DNA of 64,000 nt from Pseudomonas kribbensis. GTDB taxonomy: Bacteria; Pseudomonadota; Gammaproteobacteria; Pseudomonadales; Pseudomonadaceae. The stretch covers positions 5,250,501 through 5,314,500 of the forward strand of contig NZ_CP029608.1 of NCBI RefSeq assembly GCF_003352185.1, given 5' to 3'. The notes under the pieces are model-generated. The model was given only the letters and a program-made list of their open reading frames with translations. It did not search any database and had not been told where the DNA came from. How positions within the stretch are numbered: the stretch's first letter is position 1; each line of letters begins with the position of its first letter. Shown here in pieces: positions 45,889 through 54,768 of this stretch. The position numbers and the translations under genes were made by a program.

Positions 45889-47946
45889 ATGCAGGCTTTC
45901 TTGTTACCGGGGATCAAATTGCTGGGGCGGTTTGGCTTCGCGCGTAAATTCCAGTTGTTGTTTCTGCTGTTCATCCTGCCGTTGGCCGGCAGCCTGTTGA
46001 TGATCGGCCAGGACTATCGCGTCAAGCTCAACCTGATTTCCGGTGAGCGTGCCGGCGTGCGGCAGTTGCTCGCCCTCGATGCCCTCGACAACCTGCTCGC
46101 CGCTCAGCGCGACCGCGCAGCTCGCTGGCGTGCCACGGAAACCAACCGCCAACCGACGCCCGCCACCCTCGCGGCCATGGCTGCATTCGATGCCGTACAA
46201 CCTGCCGTCGCACAGGCCACAGTGGATCTGGGCAATGCCTTGCAAGCCGAAGCTGCAGAAGGTGAAACCCTGGCCCGTTATCAAACCCTGCAAACCGCGC
46301 TCGGCGGTCTGGACTCCAAGAGCCTGGCCGGCGTCGGCTGGTGGCCGGACGGTTACGATCGTTTCACCAACGCTCTCAGCGCCCTTCAGGCATTGCGTGA
46401 GCAGATCGCGATGGACAATCGGCTGATCCTCGCGCCGTGGCTCGAAACCTATCTGTTGACGCAGATTTCCACTCAACATGCACCGGACCTGATCGAACGG
46501 GTCGGCCGACTCGCGGCGGTCGGGCAAGCATCCGTAGTCTCCGGTCAGTTCACCCTGCAAAGTCGCCTGCAACTGCGGGACCTGCGCAGCCGCATCGGTG
46601 ATGCCCGCGAACAGCTTGTTAAAACGGCAAGCCTGCTGGAAGCGCGACTGCCGAACGACCTGCAAGGCTGGGCCGGGCAGTATCACGACAGCCTCAAACA
46701 ACTGGATACCGGTTTGAAGGTGCTGGATGACGGCGTGTTCGGCGGCAGCATCAATCTCAAACCGGAAGACTTCGAACGCAGCCTCGATGCCCTGCTCGGC
46801 AACCTCGCCACGCTGCGTCAGCAATCACTGGTGGCGCTGGATCAGCGACTGGACGATTACCACGGCTCGGCCATCCGTCAGTTCATCGTGGTCGCGGCGG
46901 TGTTCGGTTGCCTGTTGCTCGCAGCGCTGTACCTGTTCGTCTGCCTGCAAGCCTCGATCCGTCGCAGCGCCAGCGGCATCACGGTGCTCGCCGAAGCATT
47001 GCGCGACGGCAATCTGAGCCTGCAGGTGCCTGTCGTGGGTCGCGATGAACTGGCTTCGATCAGCACCGCGCTCAACGTGGCCGTGGTGCAATTGCGCACC
47101 AGCCTTCTGGGCGTCGATCACGAAACCTCGCAACTGAGCCACGCCGTGCGCAGCCTCAACGATCACTCCAGCGGCGCGCTCAGCGAAGTCGAAGCCCAGC
47201 AATTGCAGATCAGCCAGATCGCTGCCGCCGCCACGCAATTGGCGGCCACTTCCCAAGGTGTGGCGCAGAGTTGCGAACAGGCCTCCGGCAGCGCCCAGCA
47301 GACCCGGCGCATCGCCACCGACAGCAGCCGCGACAGTCAACGCACCACCGCGAGCATTCAACAGCTCAATCAGCGTCTGAACGAAACGGCGGCAGCGCTG
47401 GGTCGGGTCAGCGAGCAGGGGCAGCAGATTCAACTGGTGGTCGACACCATTCGCGGCGTCGCCGAGCAGACCAACCTGCTGGCGCTGAACGCCGCCATCG
47501 AAGCCGCTCGCGCCGGTGAACAGGGTCGCGGTTTTGCCGTGGTGGCCGACGAGGTGCGCAGCCTCTCGCAGCGTACGCAATCGTCCACCGCGCAGATCGC
47601 CGGTACGGTCGACAGCCTGCGCAACACGGTCAATGAAGCGGTGAGCCTGATGGAGGCGGCCTGCGGCCAGGCGCAATCGGATGCCGAAGCCGTCACCGGG
47701 CTGGGCGAACGTCTGGGGGAAATCGCCAGTGCCGTACAGAGCGTCACCGACACCCTCGCCCAGATCGCCACGGCGGTGGAAGAACAGGCCAGCACCGCAG
47801 ATGAAGTCAGCGGCAATATCCAGCAGGTCGATCAGGCAGCGGTTCGCCTGCTCGACGGCGCGCGGGCGGTCAACCTGGCGGCAGACACCTTGAGCCAGGG
47901 CAGCAAGGCCTTGAGCGACAACACCGCACGCTTCCGGCTCAGTTGA
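45889..47946 (+). CDS. Methyl-accepting chemotaxis protein with helical periplasmic domain
   Basis: A 685-residue chemoreceptor. First membrane segment at about 20-40 (LLFLLFILPLAGSLLMIG), then a largely helical periplasmic region of about 285 residues with no cysteines evident in the stretches examined. Second membrane segment at about 329-350 (FIVVAAVFGCLLLAALYLFV), HAMP, and the signalling hairpin near 517-555 ([20 protein letters not shown]). It probably senses a small molecule in the periplasm. The ligand is unknown. ATG at 45889 has AGAGGAG upstream. Its end overlaps the convergent LysR gene by eight bases. Confidence 0.9.
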   Translation: MQAFLLPGIKLLGRFGFARKFQLLFLLFILPLAGSLLMIGQDYRVKLNLISGERAGVRQLLALDALDNLLAAQRDRAARWRATETNRQPTPATLAAMAAFDAVQPAVAQATVDLGNALQAEAAEGETLARYQTLQTALGGLDSKSLAGVGWWPDGYDRFTNALSALQALREQIAMDNRLILAPWLETYLLTQISTQHAPDLIERVGRLAAVGQASVVSGQFTLQSRLQLRDLRSRIGDAREQLVKTASLLEARLPNDLQGWAGQYHDSLKQLDTGLKVLDDGVFGGSINLKPEDFERSLDALLGNLATLRQQSLVALDQRLDDYHGSAIRQFIVVAAVFGCLLLAALYLFVCLQASIRRSASGITVLAEALRDGNLSLQVPVVGRDELASISTALNVAVVQLRTSLLGVDHETSQLSHAVRSLNDHSSGALSEVEAQQLQISQIAAAATQLAATSQGVAQSCEQASGSAQQTRRIATDSSRDSQRTTASIQQLNQRLNETAAALGRVSEQGQQIQLVVDTIRGVAEQTNLLALNAAIEAARAGEQGRGFAVVADEVRSLSQRTQSSTAQIAGTVDSLRNTVNEAVSLMEAACGQAQSDAEAVTGLGERLGEIASAVQSVTDTLAQIATAVEEQASTADEVSGNIQQVDQAAVRLLDGARAVNLAADTLSQGSKALSDNTARFRLS

Positions 47947-48841
47947 TCAGCGCTTCGGGGAAGTCCTTTTCCAGTTCGGACTTGAGCCATTGAATGAACC
48001 ACGCCGCATCCGCCGACAGCTCGGCGGACGGCGTCAGCACCCGATAGCTTTCCAGCTTCACCTGAGCGTCCACTGCACGCACCAGTTTGCCGGACCTGAG
48101 TTCTTCGCGAACCAGCACCTCATTGGCCAGCGCGATGCCCTGCCCGCTCTCGGCCACCGATAACGCGTGATCGTTGTTGACGTAGAGCATGTCGGAATTG
48201 AGGTGAATATCGAGGTCATGGGCGGCGAACCACAGGTTCCACCACTCGCCGTCATCGACGTGGATCAACTCGTGCCGGACCAGATCGGCCGGACCGCCGA
48301 GCGGCTCGATGCTTGCCAGGTATTGCGGAGTGCAGATCGGAAACACGCGGGGGCAGATCAACGCTTCACGGGAGTCCGCGTACTGCCCGTCGAGACCGTA
48401 GACGATGCCGAGATCGGCACTTTTGCCGTCCACTTCGGTGAAGGTCGAATTCGGTTCAATGGCAAACTTCAACCCCGGGCGCAGGTGACGCATGGCCTCG
48501 ATGCGCGGCATCAGCCAGCGTTTGGCAAAGCCCGGCACCACCATGATCCGCAGCCAGCGCTCGGCCTCTTTGGGGCGTGCCTCCTTGCCGGCCTCGATGA
48601 TCAACTGCAGGGCGGCCGCGATCTTGCGGTGGTACTTCTCACCGGCCGGCGTCAGGTTGACGCCGCGCGACGTGCGTTCGAACAGCTGAATGCCCAGCCA
48701 GTCTTCCAGCAACTTCACATGCCGGCCAATCGCCGGCTGAGTCACGTGCAAGGCTTTCGACGCCTCGACATAGCTGCCCAGGCGGGCAGCGGCATCGAAC
48801 GCGCGCACTGCATTGAGTGGCGGCAAACGGTGGTCGGGCAT
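47939..48841 (-). CDS. LysR family transcriptional regulator (GcvA-like)
   Basis: A 300-residue LysR regulator. It has an N-terminal winged helix (LPPLNAVRAFDAAARLGSYV, EASKALHVTQPAIGRHVKLL) and a periplasmic-binding-type effector domain from about residue 90. The N-terminal pattern is that of the GcvA/TrpI subgroup. It is divergent from the polyamine-type ABC operon and probably controls it. Start at 48841 (MPDHRLPPLN) with AGGTG upstream. A longer frame to 48877 is less supported. Confidence 0.88.
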   Translation of the reverse strand: MPDHRLPPLNAVRAFDAAARLGSYVEASKALHVTQPAIGRHVKLLEDWLGIQLFERTSRGVNLTPAGEKYHRKIAAALQLIIEAGKEARPKEAERWLRIMVVPGFAKRWLMPRIEAMRHLRPGLKFAIEPNSTFTEVDGKSADLGIVYGLDGQYADSREALICPRVFPICTPQYLASIEPLGGPADLVRHELIHVDDGEWWNLWFAAHDLDIHLNSDMLYVNNDHALSVAESGQGIALANEVLVREELRSGKLVRAVDAQVKLESYRVLTPSAELSADAAWFIQWLKSELEKDFPEALIN

Positions 48842-49067
48842 GTTTCTGGCACCTGTCGGTATTAAATTAACTAACACCTGCCATGTTTAAATTGAAGTTT
48901 CGCCCCGCGCAACCCCTCGCCGATAATCGAGCCACAGCAGAACAACAAAACAGCTGGTTTCACCCCGTACGCAATCTCGATCCTGCCCAGAAAAATAATA
49001 TCCATGGCCCGACAGATTCGCTGACCAACAGCGCAATCGCAGGCGATGGGGGAATCGGAGGTAACGC
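48842..49067. promoter_or_regulatory. Divergent control region of the LysR gene and ABC operon
   Basis: This 226-base region separates the divergent LysR and ABC ATPase genes. ATTAAATTAACTAAC near 48863 is an AT-rich stretch with a T-N11-A pattern that could be a LysR site. GGAGG lies seven bases before the ATPase gene start. Confidence 0.4.
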
Positions 49068-50186
49068 ATGAATGCCCTGCATTCGCTGCAAACGCTGGCG
49101 GTGTCGATCCGCTCGGTGCGCAAGGTCTACGGCGATCCGTCCACCGGTCCGGTGGCGTTGAAAAACATCGATCTGGATATCCGCGACAACGAATTCTTCA
49201 CCCTTCTCGGACCCTCCGGCTGCGGCAAGACCACGCTGCTGCGGATGATTGCCGGGTTCGAGTTTCCGACCCAGGGCGAGATCCTGCTCTACGGCGAAAA
49301 CATCGCCGAGCGCCCGCCGTTCCAGCGCCCGGTCAACACGGTGTTCCAGCACTACGCACTGTTCCCGCACATGACCATCGCCGAAAACCTGGCCTTCGGC
49401 CTTGAATCGCACCCGATGGGCAAGGTCCTGAACAAGGCGCAGATCGCCGAGCGTGTGCGCGAGATGCTTGCCCTGGTGCAGATGGAGCGCTTCGCCAATC
49501 GCAAACCGGCGCAACTCTCAGGAGGCCAGCAGCAGCGCGTCGCCCTCGCCCGTGCTCTGGCGCCGCATCCCAAAGTCCTGTTGCTTGACGAGCCGCTGTC
49601 GGCACTTGATCTCAAGCTGCGCCAGGCCATGCGCGAAGAGCTGAAAACCATCCAGGCCAGGACCGGCATCACCTTCATCTTCGTCACCCACGACCAGGAA
49701 GAAGCACTGACCATGTCCGACCGCATCGCCGTGCTGTCCGAAGGCGAAGTGCAACAAGTCGGTCGCCCGGAGGACATCTACGAACGGCCGCGCAATCGCT
49801 TCGTGGCCGATTTCATCGGCGAAACCAACTTTATTCAGGCCAGCGTCACTCGAGTCGAGGACGGCATGGCGTGGTTCGCCGGGCCGGCCGGACATCCGCT
49901 GCCGGCGCAACCGTGCAACGACGTGCAACCGGGTGCCAGCGTGACCCTGTCGGTGCGCCCCGAGCGCCTGCACCTGGTGCAGGCCAACACGGAGGCGGCG
50001 CTGCCGTGCCGGGTCGAAGCACAGATTTATCTGGGCACCGACCTGCAATACCAGGTCAGCCTCGGCGACGGTTCGCGCCTCACCGTGCGCACGCCCAACT
50101 GCATCGATCAGAGCCTGCGTTTTGCCGTGGGCAGTCAGGCCGGTCTGTTGTTCGACCGGGGAAGCGCCAGCGTCCTGCACGATTGA
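49068..50186 (+). CDS. Polyamine-type ABC transporter ATP-binding protein
   Basis: A 372-residue PotA-like ATPase. It has the Walker A loop LLGPSGCGKTTLLRMIAG, the signature LSGGQQQRVALARAL, Walker B VLLLDEPLSALDLKLRQ, and a C-terminal TOBE domain (about 280-365). It powers import of putrescine/spermidine-type substrates through the two permeases downstream. GGAGG site before the ATG. The operon order ATPase, permease, permease, binding protein, amidase is clear from the close spacing. Confidence 0.92.
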   Translation: MNALHSLQTLAVSIRSVRKVYGDPSTGPVALKNIDLDIRDNEFFTLLGPSGCGKTTLLRMIAGFEFPTQGEILLYGENIAERPPFQRPVNTVFQHYALFPHMTIAENLAFGLESHPMGKVLNKAQIAERVREMLALVQMERFANRKPAQLSGGQQQRVALARALAPHPKVLLLDEPLSALDLKLRQAMREELKTIQARTGITFIFVTHDQEEALTMSDRIAVLSEGEVQQVGRPEDIYERPRNRFVADFIGETNFIQASVTRVEDGMAWFAGPAGHPLPAQPCNDVQPGASVTLSVRPERLHLVQANTEAALPCRVEAQIYLGTDLQYQVSLGDGSRLTVRTPNCIDQSLRFAVGSQAGLLFDRGSASVLHD

Positions 50187-50201
50187 ACCCGAGGAGTTGC
50201 C

Positions 50202-51122
50202 ATGCACGCCTTACCGATAACCAACACGCTTGAACGCCGACGGGCGTTCCAGAGCTTCCTCGGTGTCAGCCCGGCGCTGATCGCCATCGCCCTGTTTCTG
50301 GTGGTGCCGATCCTGATCGTCATCGGTTATTCGCTGATGGAAGCCAACCCCTACGGCGGGGTGAACAAGGTGTTCAGCAGCGACGCCTACACCTCACTGC
50401 TGTTCGAACGGCAAATGGACGACAGCCTGGCCTTCGCCGACTCCTACCTGATCATCGCCCTGCGCTCGGTCGGAATTGCCGGCCTGACCACCGTCATCAC
50501 ACTGCTGATCGGTTTCCCGGTGGCGGTGTGGCTGGCCATGCAACCGGCGCATCGGCGTGGTCTGTTGATCTTCCTGATCACCGTGCCGTTCTGGGCCAAC
50601 CTGCTGATCCGCACTTACGCGTGGATTCTGCTGCTGCGTAACACCGGGGTGATCAACAACAGTCTGATGGGCCTGGGCGTTATCCATGAGCCGCTGCAGT
50701 TGCTGTACACCGACGGCGCCGTGCTGCTGGGGCTGGTTTATACCTATGCGCCCTTCGTGGTTCTGCCGATCTACGCCACGCTGGAAAAAATGGATATCCG
50801 TCTGCTCGAGGCCGCTCAGGATCTGTATGCCGGACGCCTGCGCACCTTGCGCAAAGTGGTGCTGCCAATCGCCAGACCGGGAATTCTCGCCGGCGCCATT
50901 CTCACCTTCGTGCCGTGCCTGGGCGCGATGATCGCCCCGGAACTGCTCGGCGGCGGCACGCGGATGATGCTCGGCAACCTGATCTTCCGGCAGTTCAGCG
51001 ATGCCCGTAACTGGCCGTTCGGCGCGGCGTTGTCGCTGGTGCTGATGGCGGCGGTGATGCTGGTGCTGACGGTCTATGCCTTGCGCGCCGAACGCCAGCG
51101 CATCGCCAAAGGAGGTGCGTGA
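50202..51122 (+). CDS. ABC transporter permease (PotB-like)
   Basis: A 306-residue inner-membrane permease with six predicted segments. The EAA loop is LLEAAQDLYAGRLRTLRKVV, followed by PIARPGILAGAILTFVPCLG. It resembles PotB/PotH of polyamine importers. It follows the ATPase gene by 15 bases, and its stop overlaps the next gene by one base. Confidence 0.9.
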   Translation: MHALPITNTLERRRAFQSFLGVSPALIAIALFLVVPILIVIGYSLMEANPYGGVNKVFSSDAYTSLLFERQMDDSLAFADSYLIIALRSVGIAGLTTVITLLIGFPVAVWLAMQPAHRRGLLIFLITVPFWANLLIRTYAWILLLRNTGVINNSLMGLGVIHEPLQLLYTDGAVLLGLVYTYAPFVVLPIYATLEKMDIRLLEAAQDLYAGRLRTLRKVVLPIARPGILAGAILTFVPCLGAMIAPELLGGGTRMMLGNLIFRQFSDARNWPFGAALSLVLMAAVMLVLTVYALRAERQRIAKGGA

Positions 51123-51928
51123 TGATCGGTCTGTTCAAACGCAAGGGGCTGGGCGTACAGGATTTCCCCGGATTCGGCGGTTTCAGTTTCCTGTTCTACC
51201 TGTACCTCTACGCGCCGATCGTGGTGTTGGTGGTGTTCTCGTTCAACGCCAACCAGTCGGCCACGGTTTGGACCGGGTTCAGCCTCGACTGGTATCGCGC
51301 CGCGTTCGCCAATCAGGCGCTGCGCCAGGCGGCCGGCAACAGTCTGCTGATCGCGGTGTGCGCCAGCATGGTCGCCACAGCGATTGCCACTCTCGCGGCC
51401 CTCGGCACCTCGCGGGGTGCGAAGTTCAAGGGCCTGCAACTGTCGATGGGCGCGATCATGCTGCCGCTGGTGCTGCCGGAAATCGTCGTTGGCGTCGCCA
51501 CGCTCGCGCTGTTCTCCACCATCGGCCTGTCGCTCGGCTACGGCAATCTGATCATCGCCCATACGGTGTTCTGCATTCCGTTTGCCTACCTGCCGATCCG
51601 GGCCCGGCTGAACGACATGGACCTGTCGCTGGAACAAGCCTCGGCCGACCTTTATGCCGGGCCGTGGCGGACCTTTCGCAAAGTCACCCTACCGTTGCTG
51701 ATGCCGGGAATTTTCTCCGGGCTGATGCTGGCCTTCATCGTCTCGCTGGATAACTTCGTGATCTCGATGATGGTCTCCCAGGCCGGCACCACGACGCTGC
51801 CAATCTTCATCTTCGGCCTGTTGCGCATGGGCGTGACACCCGACGTCAACGCCGTGTCGACCCTGATCCTGGGCGTCTCGGTGCTGTTTGTCAGCCTCTC
51901 TTACCTGCTGGGCAAAAAGAACGCCTGA
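51122..51928 (+). CDS. ABC transporter permease (PotC-like)
   Basis: A 268-residue permease. The EAA loop is LEQASADLYAGPWRTFRKVT, followed by LPLLMPGIFSGLMLAFIVSL. It pairs with the PotB-like protein. I place the start at the ATG at 51122, which has GGAGG six bases upstream and overlaps the previous stop by one base. A GTG at 51119 is in frame but sits too close to that site. Confidence 0.9.
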   Translation: MIGLFKRKGLGVQDFPGFGGFSFLFYLYLYAPIVVLVVFSFNANQSATVWTGFSLDWYRAAFANQALRQAAGNSLLIAVCASMVATAIATLAALGTSRGAKFKGLQLSMGAIMLPLVLPEIVVGVATLALFSTIGLSLGYGNLIIAHTVFCIPFAYLPIRARLNDMDLSLEQASADLYAGPWRTFRKVTLPLLMPGIFSGLMLAFIVSLDNFVISMMVSQAGTTTLPIFIFGLLRMGVTPDVNAVSTLILGVSVLFVSLSYLLGKKNA

Positions 51929-51955
51929 ACCTTCCAAGAACCGTGGGGAAATAGC

Positions 51956-53002
51956 ATGAGCAAGTGGATAAAAAGCGTCGGTACTTCGTTGTTTCTGACT
52001 GTGCCGCTGGTCATGGCCGGGAGTGTTCAGGCCGCCGAAAAACTCAACGTGGTGAGCTGGAGCGGTTACTTTTCACCGGAGATTCTCGCCAAATTCCAGA
52101 AGCAGACCGGCATCGAAGTCACCGTCGACTCCTACGACTCCAACGAGACACTGCTGGCCAAACTGAAACAGGGCGGTGCCGGTTACGACGTGGCGATTCC
52201 CTCGCACCAGTTCATTCCGATCCTGATCAAGGAAAACCTGCTGGAGCGCTTCGATCCGGTCAAGGAGCCCTACTACGCCAGCGTGGTCGACAACCTGAAG
52301 AAACCGAGCTGGGACCCGGAAGGCGCCTATTCGGTGCCGTTCATCTGGGGCACCACCAGCGTGGTGCTCGACAGTGGCCGCTACAAAGGCCCGGCCGACA
52401 GTTACAAGGTGCTTTATGAGCCGCCGGCCGAGTTGCAGGGGCGGATCAACATGTTCGATTCGGTCAGCGATATGGTCGACATGGCCAGCCTGTACCTGAA
52501 CATTCCGCTGTGCAGCGAGGACCCGAAACAGATGCAACAGATCCTCACGCTGCTCAAGGCGCAGAAGCCATTCGTCAAAACCTACAGCTCCAAAGCCGGC
52601 TCGATCCGCGAGAACCTCGCCTCGGGCGAAATCGACATGTCGATGTTCTGGGGCGGTTCGTCGATGCGCGCCCGCGAGATGAAACCGAGCCTGAAATACC
52701 TGTACCCGAAAGAAGGGGTACTGGCCTGGGTCGACAACATGGTCATCCCCGCCGGCAGCAAGAACCCGGCGAATGCCAAGGCGTTCATCGCGTTTCTCAG
52801 TCAGCCGGAAAACTCGGCGATGACCCAGAACTTCCTCAAGCATCAGAGCCCGATCAAAGGCGTCGAACCGTTCCTCGATGCGAACCTCAAGGATGCGCCG
52901 GAACTGCATATTCCCGAGGGTACCCACGTGGTGTTCAGCAAGACCTGCGGTGAAGGCGCGATCCGTCTGGCCGATCGTCTGTGGACCAACCTGATGCGTT
53001 GA
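51956..53002 (+). CDS. Extracellular solute-binding protein (PotD-like)
   Basis: A 348-residue periplasmic binding protein with a Sec signal peptide (MSKWIKSVGTSLFLTVPLVM, cleavage after VQA near residue 26). The mature part starts AEKLNVVSWSGYFSPEILAK, typical of the PotD/SpuD polyamine group, with YDVAIPSHQFIPILIKENLL further on. It captures a polyamine-like cation in the periplasm for the two permeases. The exact ligand is not clear from sequence. A terminator follows, but amidase transcription may read through. Confidence 0.92.
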   Translation: MSKWIKSVGTSLFLTVPLVMAGSVQAAEKLNVVSWSGYFSPEILAKFQKQTGIEVTVDSYDSNETLLAKLKQGGAGYDVAIPSHQFIPILIKENLLERFDPVKEPYYASVVDNLKKPSWDPEGAYSVPFIWGTTSVVLDSGRYKGPADSYKVLYEPPAELQGRINMFDSVSDMVDMASLYLNIPLCSEDPKQMQQILTLLKAQKPFVKTYSSKAGSIRENLASGEIDMSMFWGGSSMRAREMKPSLKYLYPKEGVLAWVDNMVIPAGSKNPANAKAFIAFLSQPENSAMTQNFLKHQSPIKGVEPFLDANLKDAPELHIPEGTHVVFSKTCGEGAIRLADRLWTNLMR

Positions 53003-53009
53003 TTTCTAC

Positions 53010-53037
53010 CGCCCCGGCACGAGGCCGGGGCGTTTTT
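53010..53037 (+). terminator. Intrinsic terminator after the binding-protein gene
   Basis: CGCCCCGGC (53010-53018) pairs with GCCGGGGCG (53024-53032) and is followed by five T bases. It lies 27 bases before the amidase gene and could reduce its expression. Confidence 0.88.
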
Positions 53038-53063
53038 CCAGCCGTCTGAAGGGCGCCGTCGTC

Positions 53064-54518
53064 ATGAACTCCAATAACATCAGCGAACTGGTCCTGTTGC
53101 CGGCCATCGAGCTCGCCGAACGCATCCGCCTGCGCCAGGTTTCCTGTCGCGAAGTGATGCAGACCTATCTTGCCCACATCGAACGGTTCAACCCGGCAGT
53201 CAACGCACTCATCAGTCTGCAGGCGCCGGAGGATCTGCTGGCCCAGGCCGACACACGGGACGCCGAACTGAGCCGGGGCCAATACCGGGGCTGGATGCAC
53301 GGCCTGCCCCACGCCATCAAGGATCTGTCGCTGACCTGCGGCATCCGCACCACGCTGGGCTCACCGCTGTTCAAAAACTACATACCCGAGCGTGACGGCA
53401 TCATGGTCGAGCGGATCAAGGCCGCTGGCGCGATCATCATCGGCAAGACCAACACCCCGGAATTCGGCCTCGGTTCGCAGAGCTACAACCCGTTGTTCGG
53501 GGCCACCGGCTGCGCCTTTGACCCAAGCAAAACCGCGGGTGGCAGCAGTGGCGGCGCGGCGGCGGCGCTGGCAATGCATCTGGTGCCGGTGGCCGATGGC
53601 AGCGACATGATGGGCTCGCTGCGCAACCCGGCAGCGTTCAACAACATCTTCGGCTTCCGCCCGTCTCAGGGACGCGTACCGTTCGACGACAGTGCCGATC
53701 TGTTCTTCGATCAACTCGGCTATGAAGGGCCCATGGCGCGCAGTGTGCGCGATGCCGCGATGCTGCTGTCGGTGCAGGCCGGCGGCGATGCGCGGGCGCC
53801 GTTGTCGATCCGTGAATCCGGCGAGGTCTTTAGCGCACCGCTGGAGCGCGTCTTCACCGGCACCCGGATCGGCTGGCTCGGCGACTTCAACGGGTATCTG
53901 CCCATGGAGAACGGCATCCTCGCGTTGTGTGAAAAGACGTTTGCCGACTTTGAAAGCCTGGGTTGCCATATCGAGTCGGCGCGTCCGGAATTTGCCCCTG
54001 AGAAACTGTGGAGCAGCTGGCGCACCTTGCGCCACTGGATGGTCGCCGGCTCCCTGGGCGCGGCTTACGCCGATCCGCAGAAACGGGCGCTGCTGAAACC
54101 GGAAGCCTGCTGGGAAGTGGAAAACGGTCTGAAGCTCTCGGCCAGCGAAGTGTTCGCCGCCTCGGTGGTGCGCAGCGACTGGTATCGGGCGATCTCACGC
54201 TTGTTCGAACAGTACGACTATCTGCTACTGCCCAGCGCGCAGGTCTTTCCGTTCGACAAGACGCAACCGTGGCCGACCGCGATCGAGGGCGTGAGCATGG
54301 ACACTTATCATCGCTGGATGGAGGTGGTGATTCCCGGCACGTTATCCGGTTGCCCGGTGGCGAACGTCCAGTCCGGCTTCAATGCCCGGGGGTTGCCGAT
54401 GGGGCTGCAGATCATCGGCCGGCATCAGGCAGACTTCGCCGTTCTGCAACTGGCGCACGCGTATGAGCAGGCCAGTCGCTGGTTCCAGCGCTGCCCTTCG
54501 CCACTGTTGAACGCCTGA
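53064..54518 (+). CDS. Amidase (amidase-signature family)
   Basis: A 484-residue amidase-signature enzyme. The Ser-cisSer-Lys triad is visible as Lys86 (HAIKDLS), Ser161 in TAGGSSGG and Ser185 in DMMGSLRNPA. It hydrolyses an amide bond to a carboxylic acid and ammonia or an amine. Its position at the end of a polyamine-type import operon suggests it acts on an imported amide, perhaps an acylated polyamine or related cation. That is inference. A terminator precedes it. Confidence 0.88.
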   Translation: MNSNNISELVLLPAIELAERIRLRQVSCREVMQTYLAHIERFNPAVNALISLQAPEDLLAQADTRDAELSRGQYRGWMHGLPHAIKDLSLTCGIRTTLGSPLFKNYIPERDGIMVERIKAAGAIIIGKTNTPEFGLGSQSYNPLFGATGCAFDPSKTAGGSSGGAAAALAMHLVPVADGSDMMGSLRNPAAFNNIFGFRPSQGRVPFDDSADLFFDQLGYEGPMARSVRDAAMLLSVQAGGDARAPLSIRESGEVFSAPLERVFTGTRIGWLGDFNGYLPMENGILALCEKTFADFESLGCHIESARPEFAPEKLWSSWRTLRHWMVAGSLGAAYADPQKRALLKPEACWEVENGLKLSASEVFAASVVRSDWYRAISRLFEQYDYLLLPSAQVFPFDKTQPWPTAIEGVSMDTYHRWMEVVIPGTLSGCPVANVQSGFNARGLPMGLQIIGRHQADFAVLQLAHAYEQASRWFQRCPSPLLNA

Positions 54519-54604
54519 TTTTGATAAACGGTTGAAAGCGTAGAAAAAATTTTGAAATTTACGCTTGACGCTTTTCCATTTCAGGGGAATAATGCGCGCC
54601 ACTT

Positions 54605-54681
54605 GGCTACATAGCTCAGTTGGTTAGAGCATAGCATTCATAATGCTGGGGTCCGGGGTTCAAGTCCCTGTGTAGCCACCA
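54605..54681 (+). tRNA. tRNA-Met(CAT), elongator
   Basis: A 77-base cloverleaf. The acceptor GGCTACA pairs with TGTAGCC, the anticodon loop TTCATAA gives CAT, the T-arm has GGGGTTCAAGTCCC, and the encoded CCA end is at 54679-54681. The closed first acceptor pair (G-C) marks the elongator rather than the initiator form. Confidence 0.96.
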
Positions 54682-54687
54682 AGTACT

Positions 54688-54720
54688 AAAAACGGCTTAC
54701 CGAAAGGTAGGCCGTTTTTT
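54688..54720. terminator. Intrinsic terminator of tRNA-Met
   Basis: CGGCTTACC (54693-54701) pairs with GGTAGGCCG (54706-54714), with one G-T pair and a GAAA loop, and is followed by seven T bases. A-run before the stem allows use from the other strand as well. Confidence 0.92.
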
Positions 54721-54768
54721 TATGCCTCGAGAAAAGTGCCGGCTATCATCAGCCGGCATTTTCTTTTA

